From CBDUQN01 sp965369375 (lineage in GTDB: Bacteria; Krumholzibacteriota; Krumholzibacteriia; Krumholzibacteriales; Krumholzibacteriaceae), in NCBI GenBank assembly GCA_965369375.1, contig CBDUQN010000034.1, positions 1-30,789 of the forward strand: a stretch of DNA of 30,789 nucleotides, written 5' to 3'. Positions 21,898-30,063 of the stretch are shown here, piece by piece; positions within the stretch are counted from its first letter, which is position 1; every line of letters begins with the position of its first letter. The notes beneath the pieces are model-generated. The model had not been told where the DNA came from, ran no database searches, and saw nothing but the letters and a program-made list of their open reading frames with translations. A program made the position numbers and the translations under genes.

Positions 21898-24879
21898 ATG
21901 AAAAACGCCAAACGCAAATGTTCCTCGTCGGGATTCACGCTCATGGAATTAGTCGTGAGCATATTAATCGTGGGAGTTGTCCTCCTCGGATTTGCAGGGA
22001 TTTTCGCCCTGTTCCAGAGAGGATCAACGCGAACAGGAGAGTATTCCCTTGCGCAGCAGAACTGCCGCATCGCCCTTGATTACATCACCGACCATCTCAG
22101 ACAGGCCGGATCACAAACAGATAATTTCCGCGGACAACGTCCCCTCGTGCATGCCGGGCCTTACCAAATCGTTATAAATGCCGATATCGACAATGGTCGG
22201 ACGATCAACGGCATGAGTCCGCTTACGACGATAAATCTCTCCACAGCGCCCAAAACGGTTCCTGTTTCCGGCACGATCCTTTATCAGCCCATTGGCGATT
22301 ATCAATCGGATGCCGAAACCATTGTTTTCACGATCGACTCCAACAACGACGGGATCATTTCCAACAGCGATCGAGGTGATGATCCCGAAGAAAGCGGTCT
22401 CAACGAGAATCTGTTTGTCCTGAAAATGGTCACGTACGGGTATGGCGGCGGCGGCTCCAATGAAGTCAGAACTTCCAACGTTGCCATTATCCGCGGGCCA
22501 AATCTGGCGCCTACGTGGATTATCCCCCAACCGTTGTTCCAATACCACTATGACCACGATGATAATCCTTCGACTTCGGACAAACTCTGGGGAGATACGA
22601 ACAATAACGGGGAACTGGAAACCAGTGAAATCACCGGGCTGACACCCATGCCAAAGAGTCAGCTCAATAAAATCCGCCGGGTGAAGATTACAGCGATAAG
22701 CGAGTCCAACAAATACGACAAGAGATATGAAACAAACGGCGGCTTTATGAATATGACGATGACCTCCGAAGTTCACCTGAGAAACATGGCAATCGTAAGC
22801 GGCATGATTCGTGGCATGGTTTTTCATGACGCCGATAAAGATGGGGCGATTGATCCTGGAGAAACGGGGATTCCCCACGTGGAGGTTCGTCTGGCGGGAC
22901 AGAACCGGAGCGTTCTCACGGACAACTACGGTCAGTTCTACATTCCGCTTCAAGCCGGTGATTATTCAATCCAGGAAGTCGATCCCCCTAATTATTCATC
23001 AACCACGTCGAATCTCGTTTCCATCACTCTCGCTTCGGGACAGACGGCGGTGGTCAACTTCGGAGATGTCTCGAATGCGCCGATCGGCGTGATCTGCGGA
23101 ACCGTTTTCGATGATGAGGACAAGGATGGATTCCGGGATTTTGGCGAGTCCGGCATCAAAAATGTTTCGATTTCACTGGATAACGGATCCCAAACCGTTA
23201 CCGGCGCCAACGGGTATTATTCGTTCATTGCCAGCCAGGGCTCCTACATGGTCGTTGAAACGGATCCGCCCGATTACTCCTCGACAACGCCAAATTCATT
23301 TCAGGCCAATATTGTAGCCGCGAATGACACGGTGACGATTAATTTCGGGGACTGTTTTGGTTTCTTCAGTGGAACGCTCGAAGGATATGTGTATCTCGAT
23401 GAAAACGAGGATGGCATTCGCAATTTCAGAGAAGAGGGATTGCCCAATACCACTATCCTGCTTTCCACCGGCGACTCCACCATGACCAATGCGGTGGGAC
23501 TGTATCGGTTCAATGTCGAACCCGGCATGTACTCCGTTATCGAAAGGGATCCGGTTGGATATACATCGACAACCGTGAACAAGTATGTAGACATCCCCAT
23601 TGTTGCGGACACAACCGTCATTCGCAATTTCGGAGATATAGTCAAGGAAGGAATGGAATTTGTCGAAATCTATATCTCCAACTCGGAGCGCGTGCTCTCT
23701 GTCAGGGCCATCGATCTCAGGGAAGATGAGCTGAGCGATCAGGATATCGTGGTTGGAACGGCGCTCCATGGTGAGCTGGGCAATATGCTCATCTTCCACA
23801 ATAACTGGGAAAGCGCGATAACGCCGATCGGCGAGCTTTTCAACTCCAATCCATCCTACTATAGAGATGCCGGAGACAACATCAATTCAATATGCACGTC
23901 CGATTTTACCAGAGACGGAACGCCGGATATTCTCACCGGGCTGGACAACAGCACGCTCCGGAACATACAGATCTGGTTCATGCGTGAAGGCGGAGCCCCG
24001 AATTTGACTCCCGATGTCCAGTATCTCGCGACTGGTCTGAACGAGGTCATGGACAGCGAGCCGGCCGATCTGGACCTGGACGGCAATATCGACCTCGTCG
24101 TCGGCCTGAAATCGCCTATCGGATCAACGGGAGCCTTCGAAACCTACAGGGGAAATGGAGACGGGACCTTTGGTCATTGGCAGTATGTCGTAACCGCGGG
24201 GTCCGCAGGTGAAATTTTTCTCAGCGAGATATGGGCCATTGCGACCGGAGATATCGACGGAGACGGCGACGCGGATGTCGTCGTCGGATCTCACATCAAT
24301 ACTTATTACGGTTATATCGACATCTATCTCAACGTCGGGTATGCATCGGGAGACTTTGCATGGCACTCGAGATATCGCTCGATTGGCGCCATCAACGACC
24401 TGAAGCTCGTTGATATGAAGGAAGACGACGGTGGAGATCCCGATATCATCGCCGCGACTTCCTCCCACGACAATGCGGGAATGGTGCTGCTCTGGCTGAA
24501 CACGAACGGCGTCTTCGGCATGCCCGATACCACCGGATACAGCTTCGGGCCCGAAGTCACGGCGAACTGGCCCGACGACTATGTCGACGGCGACGGAGAG
24601 GTTCTGAGCCTGGCTATATTGAACATCAACAATGACGTATTTCCCGATGTGGCATACGGCACTAGAAGCTCGTCCGCTTACACGGGAAACCTCTATGTCT
24701 TGCCGACCTATGGCACGTTGCCTGTCGGCGGACAAAAGATCAACCGCATCTTGTCGGGTGAGATCGTCTCACTGTATGTGACTGACTTCAACAAGGATGG
24801 CAGCTCCGATATTGTTGCCGGAACACGCTTTTCGGCGGTGCAGGGTAAAATCATCGCCTTTTTCGGCAGGAAACTATAA
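21898..24879 (+). CDS. PilW-like prepilin fused to SdrD B repeats and an FG-GAP propeller
   Basis: A 993-aa protein. The N-terminus is a prepilin: leader MKNAKRKCSSSG, cleavage at G12/F13, Glu17 at +5, hydrophobic helix to about 37, then a PilW-like domain with RIALDYITDHLRQAGSQ. Three SdrD B-like repeats follow (about 303-390, 397-484, 493-580). Each has a Ca-loop-like motif (DADKDGAIDPGE; DEDKDGFRDFGE; DENEDGIRNFRE) and ends in an NFGD. The C-terminal ~390 residues contain seven FG-GAP/VCBS-type motifs near 606, 669, 724, 785, 839, 909 and 963 (for example DLDLDGNIDLVVG, DIDGDGDADVVVG), suggesting a seven-bladed integrin-like propeller. Probably a pilus-tip adhesin or sensor displayed by the minor-pilin complex. 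Five bp after the PilV gene. Confidence 0.9.
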   Translation: MKNAKRKCSSSGFTLMELVVSILIVGVVLLGFAGIFALFQRGSTRTGEYSLAQQNCRIALDYITDHLRQAGSQTDNFRGQRPLVHAGPYQIVINADIDNGRTINGMSPLTTINLSTAPKTVPVSGTILYQPIGDYQSDAETIVFTIDSNNDGIISNSDRGDDPEESGLNENLFVLKMVTYGYGGGGSNEVRTSNVAIIRGPNLAPTWIIPQPLFQYHYDHDDNPSTSDKLWGDTNNNGELETSEITGLTPMPKSQLNKIRRVKITAISESNKYDKRYETNGGFMNMTMTSEVHLRNMAIVSGMIRGMVFHDADKDGAIDPGETGIPHVEVRLAGQNRSVLTDNYGQFYIPLQAGDYSIQEVDPPNYSSTTSNLVSITLASGQTAVVNFGDVSNAPIGVICGTVFDDEDKDGFRDFGESGIKNVSISLDNGSQTVTGANGYYSFIASQGSYMVVETDPPDYSSTTPNSFQANIVAANDTVTINFGDCFGFFSGTLEGYVYLDENEDGIRNFREEGLPNTTILLSTGDSTMTNAVGLYRFNVEPGMYSVIERDPVGYTSTTVNKYVDIPIVADTTVIRNFGDIVKEGMEFVEIYISNSERVLSVRAIDLREDELSDQDIVVGTALHGELGNMLIFHNNWESAITPIGELFNSNPSYYRDAGDNINSICTSDFTRDGTPDILTGLDNSTLRNIQIWFMREGGAPNLTPDVQYLATGLNEVMDSEPADLDLDGNIDLVVGLKSPIGSTGAFETYRGNGDGTFGHWQYVVTAGSAGEIFLSEIWAIATGDIDGDGDADVVVGSHINTYYGYIDIYLNVGYASGDFAWHSRYRSIGAINDLKLVDMKEDDGGDPDIIAATSSHDNAGMVLLWLNTNGVFGMPDTTGYSFGPEVTANWPDDYVDGDGEVLSLAILNINNDVFPDVAYGTRSSSAYTGNLYVLPTYGTLPVGGQKINRILSGEIVSLYVTDFNKDGSSDIVAGTRFSAVQGKIIAFFGRKL

Positions 24880-24918
24880 CCAGGTGCTCATTGAATGTCT
24901 CGGAAGGACTGGTGAGTT

Positions 24919-26181
24919 ATGAACAGCAGAATCATCGACAATCTAAAAGGTGAGAGCGGGAATGTTCTCATAATCACAATACTTATCATGTTTGCAATCT
25001 CGGTTATTGGCGCAACATTGGCCATGGTCTCTTCTATGGATCTGAAAATATCGGGTAACCAGCGAAGGACCACGCAGTCTCTCTTCGTGGCGGAAGCAGG
25101 GATGAATGAAGCTATCCACAGGCTGTCGCTTATCGATCCAACAGTCGTGACCATCGCCGGCTGGTCGGGAAACGCGGCTATCGGCGACAGTGAGCCATAC
25201 AATCCGAATTGGATGGCCCGTATATACCTCACGAAGCCCGCCTCCGCTCCGCCGGGCAACGCGAATATTTATTCGACCGGCACCCTGCAAAATCCCTCCC
25301 AGCCGTATCTCGATTACAGCGAGGCAACTGGAACTGACGGCGTGCTCACAATCGAGCACAAATGGCGCGACCTGGATAGTGACGGGTCAAAAGATCCAGG
25401 CGAGATCGTTCGGTATGATCCGATGAAGATTCCTCCCGAGAACTTCTCTTCGGGTTTTCCAGTTGAAGTCATCACCGTAACGGGCAGGGCGGGCGACGGC
25501 CGCAGGATGATTCAGGCCGAAGTCACGAAGAGAACGCTGATTATCCGGACGCTCGGCGCGTTGTATTGCGATAAAGCCATAAAATTGAAGGGTAACTGCG
25601 ATTTCTGCGGATACAATCACGACATCAACATCCCGTCCGGCACAAAACCGAACGCATGTAATGCATTTCACCTCGGCAGCGGACATCTGGCGGGCGTCAC
25701 GACCACCGGTGACTCGGTCAGGGTCAAGGGGAGCGCGAATGTCGCGGGGGATCCCCACCCGATCGATAATGCCTCCACGAATCCCTTTTATTCCCTCTCA
25801 GAAGTGCTCGGCGTTACCGATGCCGAGCTGACAAGGCTTCTCGGCCAGGCAAATAACACCTCCATCACGAATCCGCTCAACGGCATCACGTATATAGACG
25901 GAGACGCTTCTATCAACAGCAATCTCGTCGGTGAGGGACTCATCTATGTCACCGGCGATCTGAGCGGTAATGGAGATTTTCGATACAAAGGTTTGATCTA
26001 CGTCGAAGGCGATCTCAAGATTACCGGTGGTCCGTGGATACTCGGTTCGGTGATCGTCAGGGGTAAATCGGACTGGAACCTCAGCGCCGGCAACGCCGCT
26101 GTTCTCTACAGCAGGGACGCCATCATGACTGCGCTGAGCAGCGCTATGCCCTGTATGGTGTTATGCTGGCGGGAATTGTAG
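24919..26181 (+). CDS. PilX-like pilus assembly protein
   Basis: A 420-aa protein. Its N-terminus fits PilX_N: GESGNVLIITILIMF, then SSMDLKISGNQRRTTQSLFVAEAGMNEAI. It lacks the Glu+5 prepilin site, as is common in this family. A calcium-loop-like DLDSDGSKDPGE is at 151-162. A Cys cluster (C217, C227, C230, C247) lies in LYCDKAIKLKGNCDFCGYNH, and could hold a metal or form disulphides. The C-terminal part is rich in short Gly/Asp beta turns (IYVTGDLSGNGDF; IYVEGDLKITG), like bactofilin or beta-helix folds. Last gene of the operon, 39 bp after the fusion gene, closed by the hairpin at 26249. Confidence 0.82.
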   Translation: MNSRIIDNLKGESGNVLIITILIMFAISVIGATLAMVSSMDLKISGNQRRTTQSLFVAEAGMNEAIHRLSLIDPTVVTIAGWSGNAAIGDSEPYNPNWMARIYLTKPASAPPGNANIYSTGTLQNPSQPYLDYSEATGTDGVLTIEHKWRDLDSDGSKDPGEIVRYDPMKIPPENFSSGFPVEVITVTGRAGDGRRMIQAEVTKRTLIIRTLGALYCDKAIKLKGNCDFCGYNHDINIPSGTKPNACNAFHLGSGHLAGVTTTGDSVRVKGSANVAGDPHPIDNASTNPFYSLSEVLGVTDAELTRLLGQANNTSITNPLNGITYIDGDASINSNLVGEGLIYVTGDLSGNGDFRYKGLIYVEGDLKITGGPWILGSVIVRGKSDWNLSAGNAAVLYSRDAIMTALSSAMPCMVLCWREL

Positions 26182-26248
26182 GGCACCGCTTCCCGCCGGT
26201 TGGACGGCGAAGAAACTCGCGTTGCAACCATTCCACACAAATACCAAG

Positions 26249-26279
26249 AGGGGGGGGGCTTTGATCAGCCCCCCCCTTT
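26249..26279 (+). terminator. Strong G/C terminator of the pilin operon
   Basis: A run of nine G then CT, a 6-base loop TTGATC, AG and eight C, then TTT. The 10-bp G-C stem lies 68 bp after the PilX-like stop. Such homopolymer arms are also prone to length change by slippage. Confidence 0.85.
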
Positions 26280-26306
26280 CATCTTGCCAATTGCCAAGTT
26301 GGTCTA

Positions 26307-26417
26307 TCAGTGCTTCCGCACCGGCGTTTCGTAGTCGTAGTTACGCGGATTCTCGGCGATCTTTTCGCGCAGGAACTCCACCGCTATACTCTGAAGCTTA
26401 TGCTCCCTTCCTCGCAT
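26307..26417 (-). CDS. Possible small protein overlapping the ferredoxin gene end
   Basis: A 36-codon frame (MRGREHKLQSIAVEF... to NYDYETPVRKH) starts inside the last codons of the ferredoxin gene and runs 77 bp past its stop. Its composition (Glu, Lys, Asp/Tyr-rich, helical first half) looks protein-like instead of random. No Shine-Dalgarno is seen at the ATG, and it is unclear whether it is translated, is coupled to the upstream gene, or is a degraded gene end. Confidence 0.25.
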   Translation of the reverse strand: MRGREHKLQSIAVEFLREKIAENPRNYDYETPVRKH

Positions 26418-27328
26418 GAATCGAGGCACAGGCCGCAGGCGAAACAGTCGGGACGCACCCGCTTTCCTTCGACGATCGAAGACATGGCAAGGCACGGGGC
26501 TTCCTCTATGCACTGATTGCAATGCGTGCAGGTATCACTATCGACCTTGATCCTCGCGAGCGATGCATGCTCGAGAATCCACGTAAGGAGACCGAGGGGA
26601 CACAGGAAGTAGCAGAAGGGCCTCCACAAGAAAAGCGACACTGCGATGGTCCCGCTAATAATGGCGATACCCATCAGATCAAACTGCCAGTGGAGAAACT
26701 CGAAGGGATTAACGTACTCGTAAATCTCCCTGCCCGCTGCGAAGGCAACGATTACGAATGCCACAAAGACGACTATTCTGACGGCGTTCGCCACCTTGAA
26801 GGGAACCTTGGCCTTCAGCCTTTTCGACAGTGGTATGCGGTGCACAAGCTCCTGGAGCGCTCCGATCGGGCAAACCCACCCACAGAAAAGCTTGTTACCG
26901 ACAATCGTAAGCACGGCAACAACGAGAAGCGTTACCCAGAAAACGACGGGGATCACGCGCCCCCTGTCGAGAAACAGGAAGGGCTTCGTCATCGCACAAA
27001 CCGGGCTCGGGTGCAACCCCATGCCGCGAGCGAAGTTCCCGAGCGGCAATACCGAAATCACCGAGAAAACAAAGAAAATGACGGGAAGAAATGCCAGGCG
27101 GAGCCCGCTGGTAAAGCGCGCCTTCGCTAAAAGCACAAAGCCGATAGCTGCGAAGATCGCGGACATCCAGTACCGCGGGAACGAAAGGATATCCCAGAAT
27201 CCGAGCTTTCTCCTCGCCATACCCTCCTCATCGGCCAGCACAAGAGCAAAAAACGCAAGAATCACCAACACCGCCAGGACAACCGCAACATTCGTCCTGA
27301 ACTTCACCGATCGATTATCCAGCCGCAT
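26384..27328 (-). CDS. NapH-like membrane polyferredoxin
   Basis: A 314-aa protein with about five or six membrane helices. It has the paired CxxxCP motifs of the NapH/NosR/RdxA group (C149-C153 in FCGWVCPIG; C239-C243 in FCYFLCPLG). The soluble C-terminus has two [4Fe-4S] sites: C267, C270, C273, C279 and C295, C298, C301, C305. The first has five residues before its last Cys instead of three. These proteins pass electrons between the quinone pool or cytoplasmic donors and periplasmic or membrane reductases; no partner enzyme lies beside it. GGGGAGAGG precedes the ATG. Divergent from SppA. Confidence 0.9.
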   Translation of the reverse strand: MRLDNRSVKFRTNVAVVLAVLVILAFFALVLADEEGMARRKLGFWDILSFPRYWMSAIFAAIGFVLLAKARFTSGLRLAFLPVIFFVFSVISVLPLGNFARGMGLHPSPVCAMTKPFLFLDRGRVIPVVFWVTLLVVAVLTIVGNKLFCGWVCPIGALQELVHRIPLSKRLKAKVPFKVANAVRIVVFVAFVIVAFAAGREIYEYVNPFEFLHWQFDLMGIAIISGTIAVSLFLWRPFCYFLCPLGLLTWILEHASLARIKVDSDTCTHCNQCIEEAPCLAMSSIVEGKRVRPDCFACGLCLDSCEEGSISFRV

Positions 27329-27347
27329 ATCCTCTCCCCTGTTGGAC

Positions 27348-27361
27348 TGATAGAACTATCA
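27348..27361. promoter_or_regulatory. Candidate operator upstream of the ferredoxin gene
   Basis: TGATAG-AA-CTATCA, a perfect inverted repeat with a 2-bp gap, lies 20 bp before the ferredoxin start and next to an AT-rich stretch (TTATATATAATAG) that could hold its promoter. Confidence 0.35.
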
Positions 27362-27443
27362 TATGCTCTTTTATATATAATAGACGCACAATGTACCAGC
27401 CACTAATTGAAAATAAAATCCAAATAATGATCTCTGAAACATG

Positions 27444-27467
27444 ACCCCTCAGGATACCCCTCAGAAT
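27444..27467 (+). repeat. 12-bp tandem repeat upstream of sppA
   Basis: ACCCCTCAGGAT (27444-27455) is followed directly by ACCCCTCAGAAT (27456-27467). The pair lies just upstream of the extended -10 promoter, where an activator could bind. Confidence 0.7.
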
Positions 27468-27496
27468 ACTTTGTAATTTCCCGATCCGTGAAACAC

Positions 27497-27505
27497 TGCT
27501 ATAAT
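27497..27505 (+). promoter_or_regulatory. Extended -10 promoter of the SppA fusion gene
   Basis: TGCTATAAT at 27497-27505 contains a consensus -10 with the upstream TG that can replace a -35 box; no good -35 is seen at 17 bp. It lies 62 bp before the start codon. Confidence 0.55.
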
Positions 27506-27567
27506 CCGCCGCGTATCTCACAGTAATACAACCCCGGATATGCTGCCTTTCAAAAGGAGGCCTTCCA

Positions 27568-30036
27568 TTGAAATCAACGAAAATCCTGCTCGTCACGACA
27601 CTCGTAATGATCGTCGCATCGGCCTGGTTCGAAGGGGCATCAGCGAACGGAGCGGATACGCTCGCGCCGTTCACGCCGCCGCTGCGAGGCGAGCTCATCA
27701 GGCAGCGTTTCGTCGCCGATGTCGACGACGCGGCGGCTCTCTATGTCAACCCCGCCGGACTCGGGGCGAGAAAGAACTCCTCGACGCTGCTGCAACTCAC
27801 CTATTCCTACAACCGCCTCACCGAGCTCCCGCTCGCGGTGTCATTTCCCGGTCTCGGGCTCGGGTACATGTATCAGAATAATGAATTCTACCGATCGAAT
27901 TCGTACTCACTCGGATTGGGTTTTCCGCTCATTCGTCAGTTCTACATCGGGACCTCGCTGAACTGGCACCATACCGATCTCGAGGAAAGCCGTTCGCCGT
28001 TTTCCGTCGATGTCGGCTTCTTGACGAGGCCCCACCGGTATCTCTCGCTTGGCGGCGTCTGGCACAACACCAACCGGCCCCGTTTCCACACGGGACGGCT
28101 CGAGGATTTCTTTACCGGCGGCATATCCATCCGGCCGATGACCGAACGATTCACGATCTCCGGTCAGGGAACGTTCGACGAAGGCGCAAAGCCTGCCTGG
28201 CTCATCGGCGGACGCCTCGCAATCGTGCCGGGACTCGAGCTCTTCGGCTCATACGAACGAGACTACAAATACTGCGGCGACGATCCATACGAGGAATTCA
28301 CCGCCGGGTTGCGCTTCACGTTTGCGCATTTCAGGACGAGCGGCTCGACACGCTCGCGTATCGGCGGCGATTTCGAATACAACAGAAACACGCTGACGTT
28401 TGAAAAATCGAGCTCGTTTTTCACGGAAGCGATCTACCATAAAAAACGATACGCGGAGATCACGCTGAGCGGCAACTATATCGACGAAGGCAGAGCGGCG
28501 ATCTTCGCGGGTGGGAACACGAAGAACCTCCATAGAATCTTGCGGGAACTCGAGAATGTTCGCAAAGACCCTGATGTGCACGGACTGTTGCTCAAGATCG
28601 GCGCCCTCGAGGGCGCCTTTATCGGCCCGGTGACCGGCAACCTCTGCGAAATTCGCGAAGCGGTGAAAGACGTGCGTAAAGCGGGGAAACCGGTCGTCGC
28701 CTATCTCGTCGAACAGGGCATGGCCGCCGAGCTCTACATCGCTTCCGCTACGGATGTGATCGTTGCACCGCGCGAAGCCCCTATCGGTATGATCGCCGTA
28801 TCACTCGAGCTCAATCGCCTCAAGCGCCTCTTCGCCAAGCTCGGGATCGATTGGGATTGGTACACGGCGGGCGATTACAAATCGACGTTCCACACGCCCT
28901 ATACCGACACGACGACGGCGTTACAGGAGGAGGAGCTCCGCTCTCTCGTCGAGGAATCGTACCGGCTTCTTGTCGAAGCGATCGGCGAAGGGAGGGGTAT
29001 CAGCAAGCAGAAGATGCTCGAGATAGCCGACGGACGAGTTTATATGCACGAAGACGCGGTGAAGATCGACCTCGTCGACGTCGTCGGCTGGGAAGACAAT
29101 GCGCGTGAAGAGCTCGGCAAGCTCACCGGCGCGCGCGAGCCCCGAAGGATCCGTACAACATCGATCGCCCGGAGAAAGTACTGGACCGAGCGATGGAAGC
29201 CCGCGCCGGTCGTGGCCGTCGTCGGGGCGTACGGATCGATACGATCGGGGAAGAGCAAGAGGGATATCTTCCGCGGCGGCAGAACGATGGGCTCCAGGAC
29301 GATCGTCAAGCAACTCAGTGCGGCTGCGGGCTACCCGGGCGTCAAGGCGATCGTCTTCCGTGTCGACAGCGGCGGCGGCTCGGCACTGGCGAGCGACGAG
29401 ATCCTGAAAGAAATTCGCCGCATACAGCGGGAGGTCAAGATTCCCGTCATTATCTCGATGGGGAACATCGCCGGCTCGGGCGGATACTGGATCTCGATGT
29501 ACGGCGATGCCGTCTTCGCCGATCCGTTTACCATCACCGGCAGCATCGGCGTCGTATTCGCCAAGCCCGTCTTACAGCGGCTCTACGAAAAAATCGGTGT
29601 CACGAACGAGGTCTTCAAGGTCGGAGAGCACGCCGATGCGCTATCGGCGCGGCGCATGATGACCGAAGAGGAACGGGGATACCTCGGAGAGCTGATCGAC
29701 GGGATGTACGAATATTTTATCGAACAGGTCGCAGAAGGAAGGAAGATGGATCCGGATGAAGTACGAAAGCTTGCTGGAGGCCGTGTCTACTTCGGCACTC
29801 AGGCGCTCGAAATCAATCTCGTCGATCGCATCGGGGGCCTGAAGGACGCCGTCGAGTACGCCGCAGAGGAATCGGGCATAGCGGATGACTACCGCATGGT
29901 ATATTTCAGAGCATTTCCCCCATCGTTCTTCAACCTGGATATGGGCGGCACGGCGCTCAATTTCATGTGGGATCTTAAGAAGCTCTGGCCCCTATCGGAT
30001 GATCACTTCGATGAGTCGCTGACCATGTTTAAATAA
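27568..30036 (+). CDS. sppA: SppA signal peptide peptidase fused to an outer-membrane barrel-like domain
   Basis: An 822-aa protein starting with TTG, placed by AAAGGAGG 7 bp upstream. It has a signal peptide (about 1-27). Residues about 45-290 resemble an outer-membrane beta-barrel of PorV/FadL-like type: DDAAALYVNPAGLG, then alternating strands ending LGLGY, YSLGLGFP, AGLRFTF. From about 295 onward it is a long-form tandem S49 SppA. The dyad Lys438 (GDYKSTF) and Ser637 (GSGGYWIS) are 199 residues apart, almost as in E. coli SppA (209/409). It should cut signal peptides or membrane peptides, perhaps tethered to the outer membrane. Monocistronic. Confidence 0.9.
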   Translation: MKSTKILLVTTLVMIVASAWFEGASANGADTLAPFTPPLRGELIRQRFVADVDDAAALYVNPAGLGARKNSSTLLQLTYSYNRLTELPLAVSFPGLGLGYMYQNNEFYRSNSYSLGLGFPLIRQFYIGTSLNWHHTDLEESRSPFSVDVGFLTRPHRYLSLGGVWHNTNRPRFHTGRLEDFFTGGISIRPMTERFTISGQGTFDEGAKPAWLIGGRLAIVPGLELFGSYERDYKYCGDDPYEEFTAGLRFTFAHFRTSGSTRSRIGGDFEYNRNTLTFEKSSSFFTEAIYHKKRYAEITLSGNYIDEGRAAIFAGGNTKNLHRILRELENVRKDPDVHGLLLKIGALEGAFIGPVTGNLCEIREAVKDVRKAGKPVVAYLVEQGMAAELYIASATDVIVAPREAPIGMIAVSLELNRLKRLFAKLGIDWDWYTAGDYKSTFHTPYTDTTTALQEEELRSLVEESYRLLVEAIGEGRGISKQKMLEIADGRVYMHEDAVKIDLVDVVGWEDNAREELGKLTGAREPRRIRTTSIARRKYWTERWKPAPVVAVVGAYGSIRSGKSKRDIFRGGRTMGSRTIVKQLSAAAGYPGVKAIVFRVDSGGGSALASDEILKEIRRIQREVKIPVIISMGNIAGSGGYWISMYGDAVFADPFTITGSIGVVFAKPVLQRLYEKIGVTNEVFKVGEHADALSARRMMTEEERGYLGELIDGMYEYFIEQVAEGRKMDPDEVRKLAGGRVYFGTQALEINLVDRIGGLKDAVEYAAEESGIADDYRMVYFRAFPPSFFNLDMGGTALNFMWDLKKLWPLSDDHFDESLTMFK

Positions 30037-30063
30037 TATTCGGGAAGCACGCTGAAAGGCAGT

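Noticed and set aside
22111..22953. 280-codon minus-strand open frame
   Set aside because: It is antisense to the pilin fusion gene, with low-complexity composition and no start signals.
26249..26279. Long G and C runs as a sequencing artefact
   Set aside because: The two arms are complementary and correctly placed after an operon, so a terminator explains them; the exact run length could still be uncertain.
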